NCBI GenBank assembly: GCA_963812255.1
Contig: CAWEUM010000005.1
Span: 744,001 to 808,000 of the forward strand
DNA from: DATJGR01 sp963812255
Lineage (GTDB): Bacteria; Pseudomonadota; Gammaproteobacteria; Pseudomonadales; Azotimanducaceae
Direction of reading: 5' to 3'
Length of the DNA: 64,000 nucleotides
Every line of letters starts with the position of its first letter. Positions within the stretch are counted from its first letter, which is position 1. The notes under the pieces are model-generated. The model did no database searches, had not been told where the DNA came from, and worked only from the letters and a program-made list of their open reading frames with translations. Position numbers and translations under genes: made by a program. Shown piece after piece: positions 16,692 through 27,802 of the stretch.

Positions 16692-17593
16692 TCCGGCACT
16701 TCCTCACCTTGCTCGATTTCAGCCCCGAAGAACTGTCCAGGTTGATCGAACGCGCCATTGAACACAAACGCCTGCGCGAAGCCGGTACGCTGTTCGAGCC
16801 GCTGCGCGGTCGCACGCTCGCCATGGTATTCGATCTGTCATCGACACGAACGCGCGTCGCCTTCGAAGCGGGCATGCATCAACTTGGAGGGCACGCGATC
16901 TTCCTCAGTCCCAACGACACCCAACTGGGGCGCGGTGAACCGATCGAGGACACGGCGCGAGTACTGTCGGAAATGGTCGATATCATCATGCTGCGCACGC
17001 TCCGACATGAGGACGTCGAGGCTTTTGCGAACGCGGCGCACGTGCCCGTGATCAACGCGATGAGCGCCCGCTCCCATCCGTGTCAATTGCTGGCAGACGT
17101 TCAGACGTTCGTCGAATGCCGCGGTTCGATTCAGGACAAGACCGTTGCATTCGTCGGTGACGGCCACAACATGTGCAATTCGTATATCGAAGCATCGAGA
17201 CAGTTCGGCTTCAATCTGAAGATCGCATCTCCGAAGGGTTTCGAACCCGCTGCCGAGGTGATCGCGGGCACGAACCGCGCGACGCTCGTCGATACGCCGC
17301 AAGACGCCGTCGCAGGGGCGGATCTAATCGTCACGGACGTGTGGTCGTCGATGGGTCACGAAACCGAACAATCGGAACGACGCAAACAGTTCGAAGGGTA
17401 TCAAGTCGACCCAGCGTTGCTCGATTTCGCTGCGCCCGATGCGCTGTTCATGCATTGCCTGCCGGCTCACCGCGGCGAAGAAATCAGTGAAGACATCTTC
17501 GATGACCGGCGCTCTGTCGTCTGGGCCGAAGCCGGCAATCGGTTGCACTCGCAAAAGGCGCTATTGGAGTTCCTCAGCCTCACAAACGGGTAA
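16688..17593 (+). CDS. argF: Ornithine carbamoyltransferase
   Basis: 301-residue enzyme joining carbamoyl phosphate and ornithine to citrulline. SSTRTRVAFEAGM carries the carbamoyl-phosphate site STRTR, HPCQLLADVQT the HPxQ motif, FVGDGHNMCNSY and DVWSSMGHE the ornithine-side loops, and MHCLPAHRGEEIS the catalytic HCLP. The start is a GTG overlapping the argD stop (GTGA), giving the usual length (about 305). The frame is open far upstream, but that part lies inside argD and has no family similarity. Convergent with the c-di-GMP giant, 14 bases apart. Confidence 0.96.
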   Translation: MIRHFLTLLDFSPEELSRLIERAIEHKRLREAGTLFEPLRGRTLAMVFDLSSTRTRVAFEAGMHQLGGHAIFLSPNDTQLGRGEPIEDTARVLSEMVDIIMLRTLRHEDVEAFANAAHVPVINAMSARSHPCQLLADVQTFVECRGSIQDKTVAFVGDGHNMCNSYIEASRQFGFNLKIASPKGFEPAAEVIAGTNRATLVDTPQDAVAGADLIVTDVWSSMGHETEQSERRKQFEGYQVDPALLDFAAPDALFMHCLPAHRGEEISEDIFDDRRSVVWAEAGNRLHSQKALLEFLSLTNG

Positions 17594-17607
17594 AGGGGCC
17601 AGCGCCG

Positions 17608-20600
17608 TCAATTCAGTCGCAGATTGGAGAGCAGGTCCGGCTTCTCGATGCCGTAGCCCTGCGCAAAGTCGACCCCGATTTCCCGCAATTGCTCGAGGAT
17701 CGCGTCGTTCTCGACGAACTCGGCGATCGTCTTCTTGCCCAGGTAGTGGCCGATCTCGTTGATCGAGCGCACCACCGCATAGTCGCTGGGATTGTTGTCC
17801 AAATCCTTGACGAAGACGCCGTCGATCTTGACGAAATCGACCGGAAGATTGCGTAAGTAGGAATACGAAGACAGGCCGGTGCCGAAGTCGTCGAGCGAGA
17901 ATCGGCAGCCGATGATCTTCATGCGATTCATGAAATCGCGCGCGTTGTCGAGGTTGGCAATCGCCGCTGTTTCGGTGATTTCGAAGCAGACTTTGCTGGT
18001 GGGTGCCTGAATACGGGAAAACTGTTCCAGCACGAAATCCGCAAACGACTCGTCGTTGACCGAGTGGCCCGACACGTTGATGGCAAAGCCACCAAAGTTG
18101 TCGAGCGCACCGCGATGGTCCGCCATCCACTTCAGCACGTTCTCGACCACCCAGCGATCGACCATCGTGACGCGGTTGTACGTCTCCGCCGCCAGAATGA
18201 ATTCGCTCGGCGGCATCAGATCGCCGAGCTCATCGCGCATCGTCAATAGAATCTCGTAGTGGTAGCTCGCACCGTTTGCGTTGACTGGCACCGGTGCGAT
18301 GCGCTGACAGTTCAGTACCAGGCGGCCATCATCGATCGCTTTGTCGAGTTGCGTGACCCATTCCATGACGCCGCGGCGGCGCATCATGCGCGCATCACCG
18401 AGTTCGTATTCCTGCACGCGGTTGCGGCCAGCGTCCTTGGCAGCGTAGCAGGCTTCGTCCGCGGAACGCATTGCCGCGTCCGCATCCGGCATGCCTTCAT
18501 CGATGAAGACCACACCGATGCTCGTCGACAACGAGTAGTGGCGATCTTCCCAGTCGAATCTCTGTTCGCGGACGAGCTTCAACAGGCGTTCGGCAACTTC
18601 GCGCGCTGATTCGGTCTCGATGTCCGTGATCAACACGCCGAACTCGTCGCCGCCCAGCCTCGCTACCTTTGCAGGGAACTCGCTCAGACCGTCGACCAGG
18701 CGCCCCCCGACCATCTTCAGCAGTTCATCGCCGGCAGTATGCCCACTGCTGTTGTTGACGATCTTGAACTGGTCGAGGTCCAGGTAGAACAATGCGTGCT
18801 GCGCACTCGTCGCTTTCGCGGTTTCGATCGCCACAGCCAGATTGCGTTCGAATTCTTTGCGATTGAGCAGCTTCGTCAGATCGTCGTGGGCGGCCTGGAA
18901 CGTCAACTGATTGTGCATATTCTGCAGCATGCGCTGCGACGCGCGCTCCATCAGCGGCAGATCGAAATCGTCAAGGAGCGTGACGCGCCCAGCGTGCAGA
19001 CCGTCGGCCATTTCCTTCAGTGGTATCTCGCGTGATTTCACGCCCTTACGGTTGACCAGCACGTAGAAGGAGTAGTCGTCACCAATGAAAGCAACCGACA
19101 GAATCAGCGGTCGACCCTCATCGTCCGACATCGCCAGCCACTCCCCGACGCTCATGCGGCGCGCTCTATCAAGCGCGCGCCCCCAGTTCTTGCGGATGTC
19201 TTCGTCGTCGGTTTGGATCTCGGGCGACGCATCGGGTAGCAGCCCTTCGAGGCCGAGCGCCTTCTCAGTCTCGCTGGTACCAATCCGCGTGACTTTGATC
19301 TTTGCCTTGGTGCCGGTCGTATCGCCAACAAGGGCATCCGACAATCCCATCACCAGCGGCGTGCGCTTTCCAGGTTCGAATGAAATGCTGTTGAGGCCGG
19401 CGACGACGCGCTTGAGCAGGACTTCCGGCTCGACATAGCCCGAAGCACCGGGCGTCGATTCGCCCGTCAACTGAGCAAGCACTTCCTCGGCCGTGGCTGC
19501 TGCATCGCGCCACTCGTTGCTGTTTGGGCCGTGGCGCAGGTGAGTATGAACCAGCAGATTTCGCCAGCCCGGATTCATCAGCCTGAGGAACAAGTCGGGG
19601 ACTTCTCGTCCCGCTATGCGCGGTTCAAGTTGACTCGCAACCGCACGTCGCGCGCGCGCGAGTTTCTGCTGACCCTCACTCGCGCGCACGGTGCGCTCGA
19701 CATTGCCCCGATAGGCCCTCGCCTGACGTTCGACCAACGGACCGAGTTCTTCGAGGACGTCTTCGAACACTTCCGGGTTGCGGTCGTAGTCCTTGACGAT
19801 GCGTTCCAACAGCTCGTCAACGCGGCGCCCGACTTCGCGGTCGATTCCAACCTTCACGTCCTGGGCGTTACCCAGCCGTGCCAATTGGTTGAGCACCTCG
19901 ACTGCCGAGTGAGGTCGTTCGGCGTCATGTTCCAGAAATTCGGGGTCTTTCGTCGCAAGCTTGTTGAGTGTCAGCTCCAACCGTTTTACCCAGCCGCGGA
20001 TGCCTTCGGTCAGCAGCTTGTCCTGCTCGATAGAACCGACCAGGTTCTCCATGACGTCCAACGTGTCATAGAGTTCCTCGCCAAACGCCTTGGTTCCGCC
20101 GTGGCGCGCCTTCAATACCTCCATCAGACGCGGCTTGAGGCGGCTGTCAGTAAGTGGCGCATCGCCCAATTCCGCTTCGATCTGCGAAATCGCCTGGAGA
20201 ATATCGTTGGGGTCGTAGCGTTGATCCGGCGCCGCATTCGGTGCAGCGAATTCGACCTCGTCCGGCGCACCGTGCATCCGGCGAGCGCGACGACCGAGAT
20301 TCAACAGTTCGCGAGCGGCCTTGTAGACCTCCGCAGTACCACCCTCTCTCGATGCAAACGGATTGTACGAGGCACCCGGCGCCATCGAGATCCCGTCAGC
20401 GGCCATTGCCGCTTCGCGCAGCGGCGCGTCGAGTTCCTGGTAGTTTTGCGAGGGCTCAGGGCGCTTTTTGGATGTGCTACGACGCATCGAACGCTGCATC
20501 GCCTCGCGCAATTCTTCCAGCGACGGAAACACGCCGCTCTCTTCGAGCATCTTGCTGATGGCCGGGTATAGATTCGCCAGCACCGAGTTCAAGACGACCT

Positions 20601-21657
20601 CGAACTCTTTGTAGATGTCCTGACGCACCTGTCGGCGCACGTCGATTCCAGACAGTGCGTCGTCGAACGCCCACGCCAGCGCGGCTGGGCCAATCGGGAC
20701 GACGTCTTTGTGTCCCCACGGCTTCGCAAGCATGCCGAGGCGCGAGCGAATCTCGAACAAGATGTCGCTGAAGCGGTTTTCCGTCTTCGAGATGACTTCC
20801 GCGACCGCCAGCCACGCTTCGAATTCTTCCGTGTCGACGATCTGCAGCTTCGCACTGCTGCCGGTTTCCCGCCGCCTGCGTTTCTCGAGCACCGCCTCGA
20901 GCTCGGATACCTGATCGATCTGAGCAACCACTGCTCGACCAAATTTCACCCGAATTGAATCACGCTGCTTCTCGAGCTGATCGAGCCCCTCGAAGTACAT
21001 CATTTGCACGGCGTTCGTGCCGGCGTCGCGAGCCCTCAGAAGAAGGTCGCGATCGCATTTTTCGAAGAACAGCTTCGAGATTCGATTGACGCCGCGCGTG
21101 GCGACTTTGCTCAGCTGCTCTTTTATTTGTGCGGCGTCCTGGTCACGGATCCGACGATCGCGCAGCAATGTCTCACGCACTTCCGAGGGATTGTTGGGTT
21201 GCTCGGTGGGTGCTTCCGCCTGCGGCCTACGTCCGCGCGCCAGATCTGCCGCACTATTGGCCACCATGCCGGAAGCGACCGCAAAATCCATCAGCACTTC
21301 GAACGATTTAGGCGGCAACGGCGCGGGGAAACGGATGCCCATGCCGTTGCCGGAATCGAGCACACGCGATATCTGCGCCTGCATCCGAAAATGTTGTTCC
21401 CCATGCGGGGTCGGTACCGAAAAATGCAGACTCAGCGGATCAGCCGGTTTGGGTTCTGCACCCGTTGCGACCAACGAACGGGTACCGCCTGTACCCACGA
21501 GTAGCATCCCATCCTGGCAAAAGTCACGAATCGTGCACAGCCACGACCGTCCCCTTTGGGGATGAACGAGCGCACCGATCGAGATGGGCTGTCGCGCGTG
21601 AGTTCGCCGGTCCACGTCCTTCTTCTCCGGCTTCGGCGGCGCTGAATGCGGCGCCAT
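17608..21657 (-). CDS. PilZ-DUF1631-GGDEF-EAL c-di-GMP signalling protein
   Basis: 1349 residues from the ATG at 21657. Near the N-terminus RRTHAR (R18, R22) and DFCQDG (D45, G50) resemble the PilZ c-di-GMP-binding motifs RxxxR and (D/N)xSxxG, with Cys in place of Ser. A long DUF1631 region follows, then a GGDEF domain (about 940-1100) with intact LGGDEFGVL and no RxxD inhibitory site before it. The C-terminal EAL domain (1114-1349) has YEILL for EAL and keeps N (INVSG), E (ITETA), the paired D of DDFGTG, K (VKIDG) and Q (QGYGIEKP), so phosphodiesterase activity is plausible. No membrane helix. The frame extends to 21744, but that overlaps the upstream diguanylate cyclase gene, so I take the internal ATG. 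It may read, make and break c-di-GMP. Confidence 0.88.
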   Translation of the reverse strand: MAPHSAPPKPEKKDVDRRTHARQPISIGALVHPQRGRSWLCTIRDFCQDGMLLVGTGGTRSLVATGAEPKPADPLSLHFSVPTPHGEQHFRMQAQISRVLDSGNGMGIRFPAPLPPKSFEVLMDFAVASGMVANSAADLARGRRPQAEAPTEQPNNPSEVRETLLRDRRIRDQDAAQIKEQLSKVATRGVNRISKLFFEKCDRDLLLRARDAGTNAVQMMYFEGLDQLEKQRDSIRVKFGRAVVAQIDQVSELEAVLEKRRRRETGSSAKLQIVDTEEFEAWLAVAEVISKTENRFSDILFEIRSRLGMLAKPWGHKDVVPIGPAALAWAFDDALSGIDVRRQVRQDIYKEFEVVLNSVLANLYPAISKMLEESGVFPSLEELREAMQRSMRRSTSKKRPEPSQNYQELDAPLREAAMAADGISMAPGASYNPFASREGGTAEVYKAARELLNLGRRARRMHGAPDEVEFAAPNAAPDQRYDPNDILQAISQIEAELGDAPLTDSRLKPRLMEVLKARHGGTKAFGEELYDTLDVMENLVGSIEQDKLLTEGIRGWVKRLELTLNKLATKDPEFLEHDAERPHSAVEVLNQLARLGNAQDVKVGIDREVGRRVDELLERIVKDYDRNPEVFEDVLEELGPLVERQARAYRGNVERTVRASEGQQKLARARRAVASQLEPRIAGREVPDLFLRLMNPGWRNLLVHTHLRHGPNSNEWRDAAATAEEVLAQLTGESTPGASGYVEPEVLLKRVVAGLNSISFEPGKRTPLVMGLSDALVGDTTGTKAKIKVTRIGTSETEKALGLEGLLPDASPEIQTDDEDIRKNWGRALDRARRMSVGEWLAMSDDEGRPLILSVAFIGDDYSFYVLVNRKGVKSREIPLKEMADGLHAGRVTLLDDFDLPLMERASQRMLQNMHNQLTFQAAHDDLTKLLNRKEFERNLAVAIETAKATSAQHALFYLDLDQFKIVNNSSGHTAGDELLKMVGGRLVDGLSEFPAKVARLGGDEFGVLITDIETESAREVAERLLKLVREQRFDWEDRHYSLSTSIGVVFIDEGMPDADAAMRSADEACYAAKDAGRNRVQEYELGDARMMRRRGVMEWVTQLDKAIDDGRLVLNCQRIAPVPVNANGASYHYEILLTMRDELGDLMPPSEFILAAETYNRVTMVDRWVVENVLKWMADHRGALDNFGGFAINVSGHSVNDESFADFVLEQFSRIQAPTSKVCFEITETAAIANLDNARDFMNRMKIIGCRFSLDDFGTGLSSYSYLRNLPVDFVKIDGVFVKDLDNNPSDYAVVRSINEIGHYLGKKTIAEFVENDAILEQLREIGVDFAQGYGIEKPDLLSNLRLN

Positions 21658-21694
21658 GAGGCGGGAAGAGCCTAACTGATTTGAGGGTGGTGGG

Positions 21695-22840
21695 TCACCT
21701 GCCAGCGGCAGGTGATATGGCGCGCGTCTCAGTCTCCGGCGCAACTACGACACGATTGCGGCCCTGAGTCTTCGCCGCATACATGGCGGTATCGGCTCGA
21801 CTCATCAACTGTTCGACCGCTTCGCGGGCGCGGTACGCCGCGACGCCAACCGAAGCCGTGACGGCAAAGTCGGGCGCCTTCGGATCGATCACCATGAGTT
21901 GCGTCTGACGTCGGAGTCGATTCGACACCTGCACCGCATCGGCCAGGGTCGCATTCGTGAGCACCATGACGAACTCTTCGCCGCCAATCCGCGCGACGAA
22001 ATCCTCCTCGCGCACAACGTTGCGCGCAATCTCTGCAAACGCCTTGAGCACTTCATCTCCCTGTTTGTGGCCAAACAGGTCGTTGACTCGCTTGAAGTGA
22101 TCCAGATCCACATAGCACAGGGCAAAAGCCAGCGTCCGGCGATCCGCCAGTGCCTTTTGACGATACAGGTACTCCATCAGCTGGCGGCGATTGTACAAAC
22201 CCGTTAGATCGTCCCGCATCGCCATGTCGCGAACTCGCTTCAGCGCTCTCTCCAACTCCTTGGTGCGGCCGGTCAGCTCTTCGCGCAGGCTGGCAACCTG
22301 ATCCGCGATGACCAGCGCAATCACCAGCAATACCGAGTAGCACCACCAGATGATGAGTTCGTCGGCCACGCCGCCGATAGCACCCGATTCGACACTCACA
22401 ACCAATCCAAGACTCGTCGCCGCCCACGTCGACACCGCAATCAGACGCAAGCGCGAGCGCGTAAGATGCAGCGCGGCAAAGTTGAGGCCGAGCAGCGTAA
22501 CCGCGAGCAGTGCGAGTCGCAGCGGCCCGCTACCAAATCCGGCGGTCGCGACGCAGCCGAGACTCGCCCACATTGTTACCGGCAGCCCCAACGACGCTGA
22601 CATGTCGCGCAGGCGAAAATCCGCAATGATCGACAGAGCCAGCAGTACGACGCCGACCACCAGCACTACGCCCAGCAAGCTCACCGCGCCCCCCGACATC
22701 GTCAGGCGTCCGGATGACCATCCGAGCCACCACAAGGTGACGAACGCACCAACGCCGGCACCGGTCAGCAGCGACCGGCGCAAGCGCATCAAGGTATGCG
22801 CAAGTTGATGTTGATGAGCTACCGCCACGATACGGCCCAC
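21695..22840 (-). CDS. Membrane-bound diguanylate cyclase
   Basis: 381 residues. The first 190 hold about five to six hydrophobic segments (for example LTGAGVGAFVTLWWLGW, AVSLLGVVLVVGVVLLAL and LIIWWCYSVLLVIALVIA), then a short coiled stretch ELTGRTKELERALKR, and a GGDEF domain starting at DDLTGLYNRRQLMEYL. The active site is GGEEF at 286-290, and REED at 277-280 is a proper RxxD inhibitory site, so product inhibition is expected. It makes c-di-GMP from GTP. The start is the GTG at 22840; an ATG at 22789 is an alternative, and a possible -10 TAGAAT just upstream (22861-22856) would leave the GTG almost leaderless. It lies 37 bases before the PilZ-GGDEF-EAL gene on the same strand. Confidence 0.9.
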   Translation of the reverse strand: MGRIVAVAHQHQLAHTLMRLRRSLLTGAGVGAFVTLWWLGWSSGRLTMSGGAVSLLGVVLVVGVVLLALSIIADFRLRDMSASLGLPVTMWASLGCVATAGFGSGPLRLALLAVTLLGLNFAALHLTRSRLRLIAVSTWAATSLGLVVSVESGAIGGVADELIIWWCYSVLLVIALVIADQVASLREELTGRTKELERALKRVRDMAMRDDLTGLYNRRQLMEYLYRQKALADRRTLAFALCYVDLDHFKRVNDLFGHKQGDEVLKAFAEIARNVVREEDFVARIGGEEFVMVLTNATLADAVQVSNRLRRQTQLMVIDPKAPDFAVTASVGVAAYRAREAVEQLMSRADTAMYAAKTQGRNRVVVAPETETRAISPAAGR

Positions 22841-22953
22841 ACCCGAAGTACCGTCATTCTAAGGGACCGCCTCGCGGCTGATGTATCGACGCGCAGGACG
22901 CCTTGTAATGGCTTTGTAACGCACACGCGGGCGCGTCAAACGACCGGCGTGCG

Positions 22954-24432
22954 CTACAGTAACGTCCTAGATACAGCATCCGCCCAACCACTCATCAGTG
23001 TGTCGCGCCGTGTCGCGTTCATGGCCGGCTCGAACGCGCGCTGCAGTTGCCATAAATTGCCTGCCTCGGTGAGTGACGAGACCAATCCGCTGCCGAGTGC
23101 CGCCAGCATTCCAGCACCCAGCGCCGTGGTTTCGGTGATCATCGGGCGTTCCACACGCACAGCCGCAATGTCGGCGAGGAGCTGGCACAGCCAATCGTTG
23201 GCAATCATGCCGCCGTCAACGCGCAAGCCCGTTACCGCCGCACCGTCGCGCGCGAGCGCCGCCAAAAGGTCAGCCGACTGATATGCGACGCTCGCCAACG
23301 TCGCCGTGATGAGATCGTCGCGATTCGAATCGAGAGACAGTCCACACACCAGACCGCGCGCATCCGGTCGCCAATGCGGCGCGCCGAGCCCGGTAAAGGC
23401 CGGCACGACGTAAACGCCGCCGGCATCGACACCGCTGCGACGCGCGGCGGCCTCGGATTCAGCGGCGGAATCGATAATGCGCAGTGCGTCCCGCAACCAC
23501 TTCACCGCCGCGCCGGCAACGAAAATGCTGCCTTCGACCGCATACGTCGTTCGACCATCGATGCGGTAACCCACAGTCGAGAGCAACCCGTGCGTCGATC
23601 GAATCAGCCGATCACCAGTATTCGTCACCAGGAAACAACCTGTTCCATAGGTGCTTTTGGACATCCCAACATCGAAACACGCCTGGCCGATCAACGCGGC
23701 CTGCTGGTCGCCAGCAACTCCGACGATCGGCACGGCAGCGCCGAGCCATTGCGCATCGGCAACGCCGAAGTCACCTGCACAATCGCTGACCTCAGGCAGC
23801 AGACTCGGGGGCACATCGAAGTACCGAAGCAATTCCGGATCCCAACGTTGTTTGCCGATATCGAACAACTGCGTCCTCGACGCGTTGGTCGCATCGGTCA
23901 GATGCCGCGCACCAGACGTCAGGCGCCAGATCAGAAAGCTATCCACCGTGCCGAATCGCAGGGTACCTTGAGCGGCGCGCGTTCTGAGCCCGGGAATGTT
24001 TTCGAGCAGCCAGGCAATCTTGGTGCTCGAGAAATAGGGATCGACGACGAGTCCGGTCGCGGCAGCAATCGTTTCAGCCATACCGTCCGAACGAACGCGC
24101 TCACAACGCGGCGCGGTGCGCCGATCCTGCCAGACGATCGCGTTGTGGACCGGCACCCCGGTGTCCGCATCCCATATCAGCGTCGTCTCGCGTTGATTCG
24201 TAATGCCGATGCCGGTCAGTGAGCGCGCCTCTATGCCCGCGTTGGCCAGCGCGCCGCGTGCCGCAGACAGCGTCGTACCCCACAACACTTCCGGATCGTG
24301 CTCCACCCAGCCGTCACGCGGAAATTGCTGATCGAATTCGCGTTGGGCGCTGCCGTGCACATGGCCCTGAACGTCGAACACCAGCGCACGCGTACTGGAT
24401 GTCCCTTGATCGATCGCCAGCACGTAGTCCAA
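22954..24432 (-). CDS. glpK: Glycerol kinase
   Basis: FGGY-family kinase that traps glycerol as glycerol-3-phosphate. From the TTG at 24432 it is 492 residues, near the E. coli length of 502. Markers: DYVLAIDQGTSSTRALVFD, ITNQRETTLIWD, IVWQDRRT, VGVAGDQQAALIGQACF with the catalytic Asp, STYGTGCFLVTNTG, and VVPAFTGLGAPHW. GGAG sits seven bases before the TTG, and residue 2 onwards matches the usual N-terminus; the frame extends 19 codons upstream without similarity. No glpF or glpD is next to it. It reads toward the diguanylate cyclase gene and is divergent from nrdAB. Confidence 0.95.
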   Translation of the reverse strand: MDYVLAIDQGTSSTRALVFDVQGHVHGSAQREFDQQFPRDGWVEHDPEVLWGTTLSAARGALANAGIEARSLTGIGITNQRETTLIWDADTGVPVHNAIVWQDRRTAPRCERVRSDGMAETIAAATGLVVDPYFSSTKIAWLLENIPGLRTRAAQGTLRFGTVDSFLIWRLTSGARHLTDATNASRTQLFDIGKQRWDPELLRYFDVPPSLLPEVSDCAGDFGVADAQWLGAAVPIVGVAGDQQAALIGQACFDVGMSKSTYGTGCFLVTNTGDRLIRSTHGLLSTVGYRIDGRTTYAVEGSIFVAGAAVKWLRDALRIIDSAAESEAAARRSGVDAGGVYVVPAFTGLGAPHWRPDARGLVCGLSLDSNRDDLITATLASVAYQSADLLAALARDGAAVTGLRVDGGMIANDWLCQLLADIAAVRVERPMITETTALGAGMLAALGSGLVSSLTEAGNLWQLQRAFEPAMNATRRDTLMSGWADAVSRTLL

Positions 24433-24558
24433 TCTGCTTCTCCGGCCGAATCCGCCAAACACAATATCTAGTGGTTGGATGCGCTTCAATAGCCTGCCGG
24501 AACGGCCTGTTCATGCCCGATTTGCCAACGCACAGGTGACCCACCGTCAGGTCACAGG

Positions 24559-24567
24559 TTATCCACA
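24559..24567 (+). promoter_or_regulatory. DnaA box upstream of nrdA
   Basis: ttatccaca matches the consensus TTATNCACA exactly. It lies about 18 bases upstream of the proposed nrdA -35. DnaA control of nrdAB is established in E. coli. Confidence 0.6.
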
Positions 24568-24576
24568 GCTTTCACC

Positions 24577-24606
24577 TTGCATTTTGGTCCTACACCGCAT
24601 TATCTT
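24577..24606 (+). promoter_or_regulatory. Candidate nrdAB promoter
   Basis: TTGCAT (24577-24582) and TATCTT (24601-24606), spaced by 18 bases, match -35 and -10 with four of six bases each. The -10 lies inside the first NrdR-like box, which would let the repressor block it. Transcription would begin near 24613, giving a leader of about 250 bases. Confidence 0.45.
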
Positions 24607-24610
24607 GTGT
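24595..24610 (+). promoter_or_regulatory. NrdR-like box 1
   Basis: ccgcattatcttgtgt; its right half, atcttgtgt, fits the palindromic NrdR consensus around ACACWATATATWGTGT. It overlaps the proposed -10. Confidence 0.5.
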
Positions 24611-24626
24611 TGGCGCGGTCATCTGA

Positions 24627-24642
24627 CCCAAGATGTTGGGGT
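24627..24642 (+). promoter_or_regulatory. NrdR-like box 2
   Basis: acccaagatgttgggg keeps the AGAT-T-G core and lies 32 bases (three helical turns) after box 1, the known spacing of paired NrdR boxes. The individual match is moderate; the pairing adds weight. Confidence 0.5.
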
Positions 24643-24652
24643 TGGAAGGAGT

Positions 24653-24811
24653 ATGCGGCCGGTTGCGACGCGCGCCTTTTTGGATCTGCTACGGTCGAAA
24701 ACGGCGGCACGATCGAGGCAGATCCGACGGGCCGGCGATCCGGAACGTCGACCACTAGCTATTGTGTTTCGGCGCGCCGGGGTACCAGGCGGGAACAACA
24801 CAGACAAATGA
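24653..24811 (+). CDS. Possible small leader ORF before nrdA (52 aa)
   Basis: An ATG follows a strong AAGGAG sequence (24646-24651) and opens a 52-residue frame, MRPVATRAFLDLLRSK onward, rich in arginine and with no recognised similarity. The Shine-Dalgarno is only one base from the ATG, much closer than optimal, so translation is doubtful. It lies wholly inside the proposed nrdAB leader. It may be a chance frame. Confidence 0.2.
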   Translation: MRPVATRAFLDLLRSKTAARSRQIRRAGDPERRPLAIVFRRAGVPGGNNTDK

Positions 24812-24862
24812 ACCATTTAGAAGCGCACATCTAGCGGCGTACATCGCGGAGTGACATCACTT

Positions 24863-27784
<2,922 letters not shown>

Positions 27785-27802
27785 CATCAAGGAGGATGAC
27801 GC

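Larger units (their letters stand above)
24433..24862. other. 430-base divergent intergenic region between glpK and nrdA
   Basis: It holds a perfect DnaA box, a candidate promoter, two NrdR-like boxes 32 bases apart, and a short open frame with a strong but too-close Shine-Dalgarno sequence. The rest of the leader, to the nrdA start, shows no recognisable RNA gene or terminator. Confidence 0.6.
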
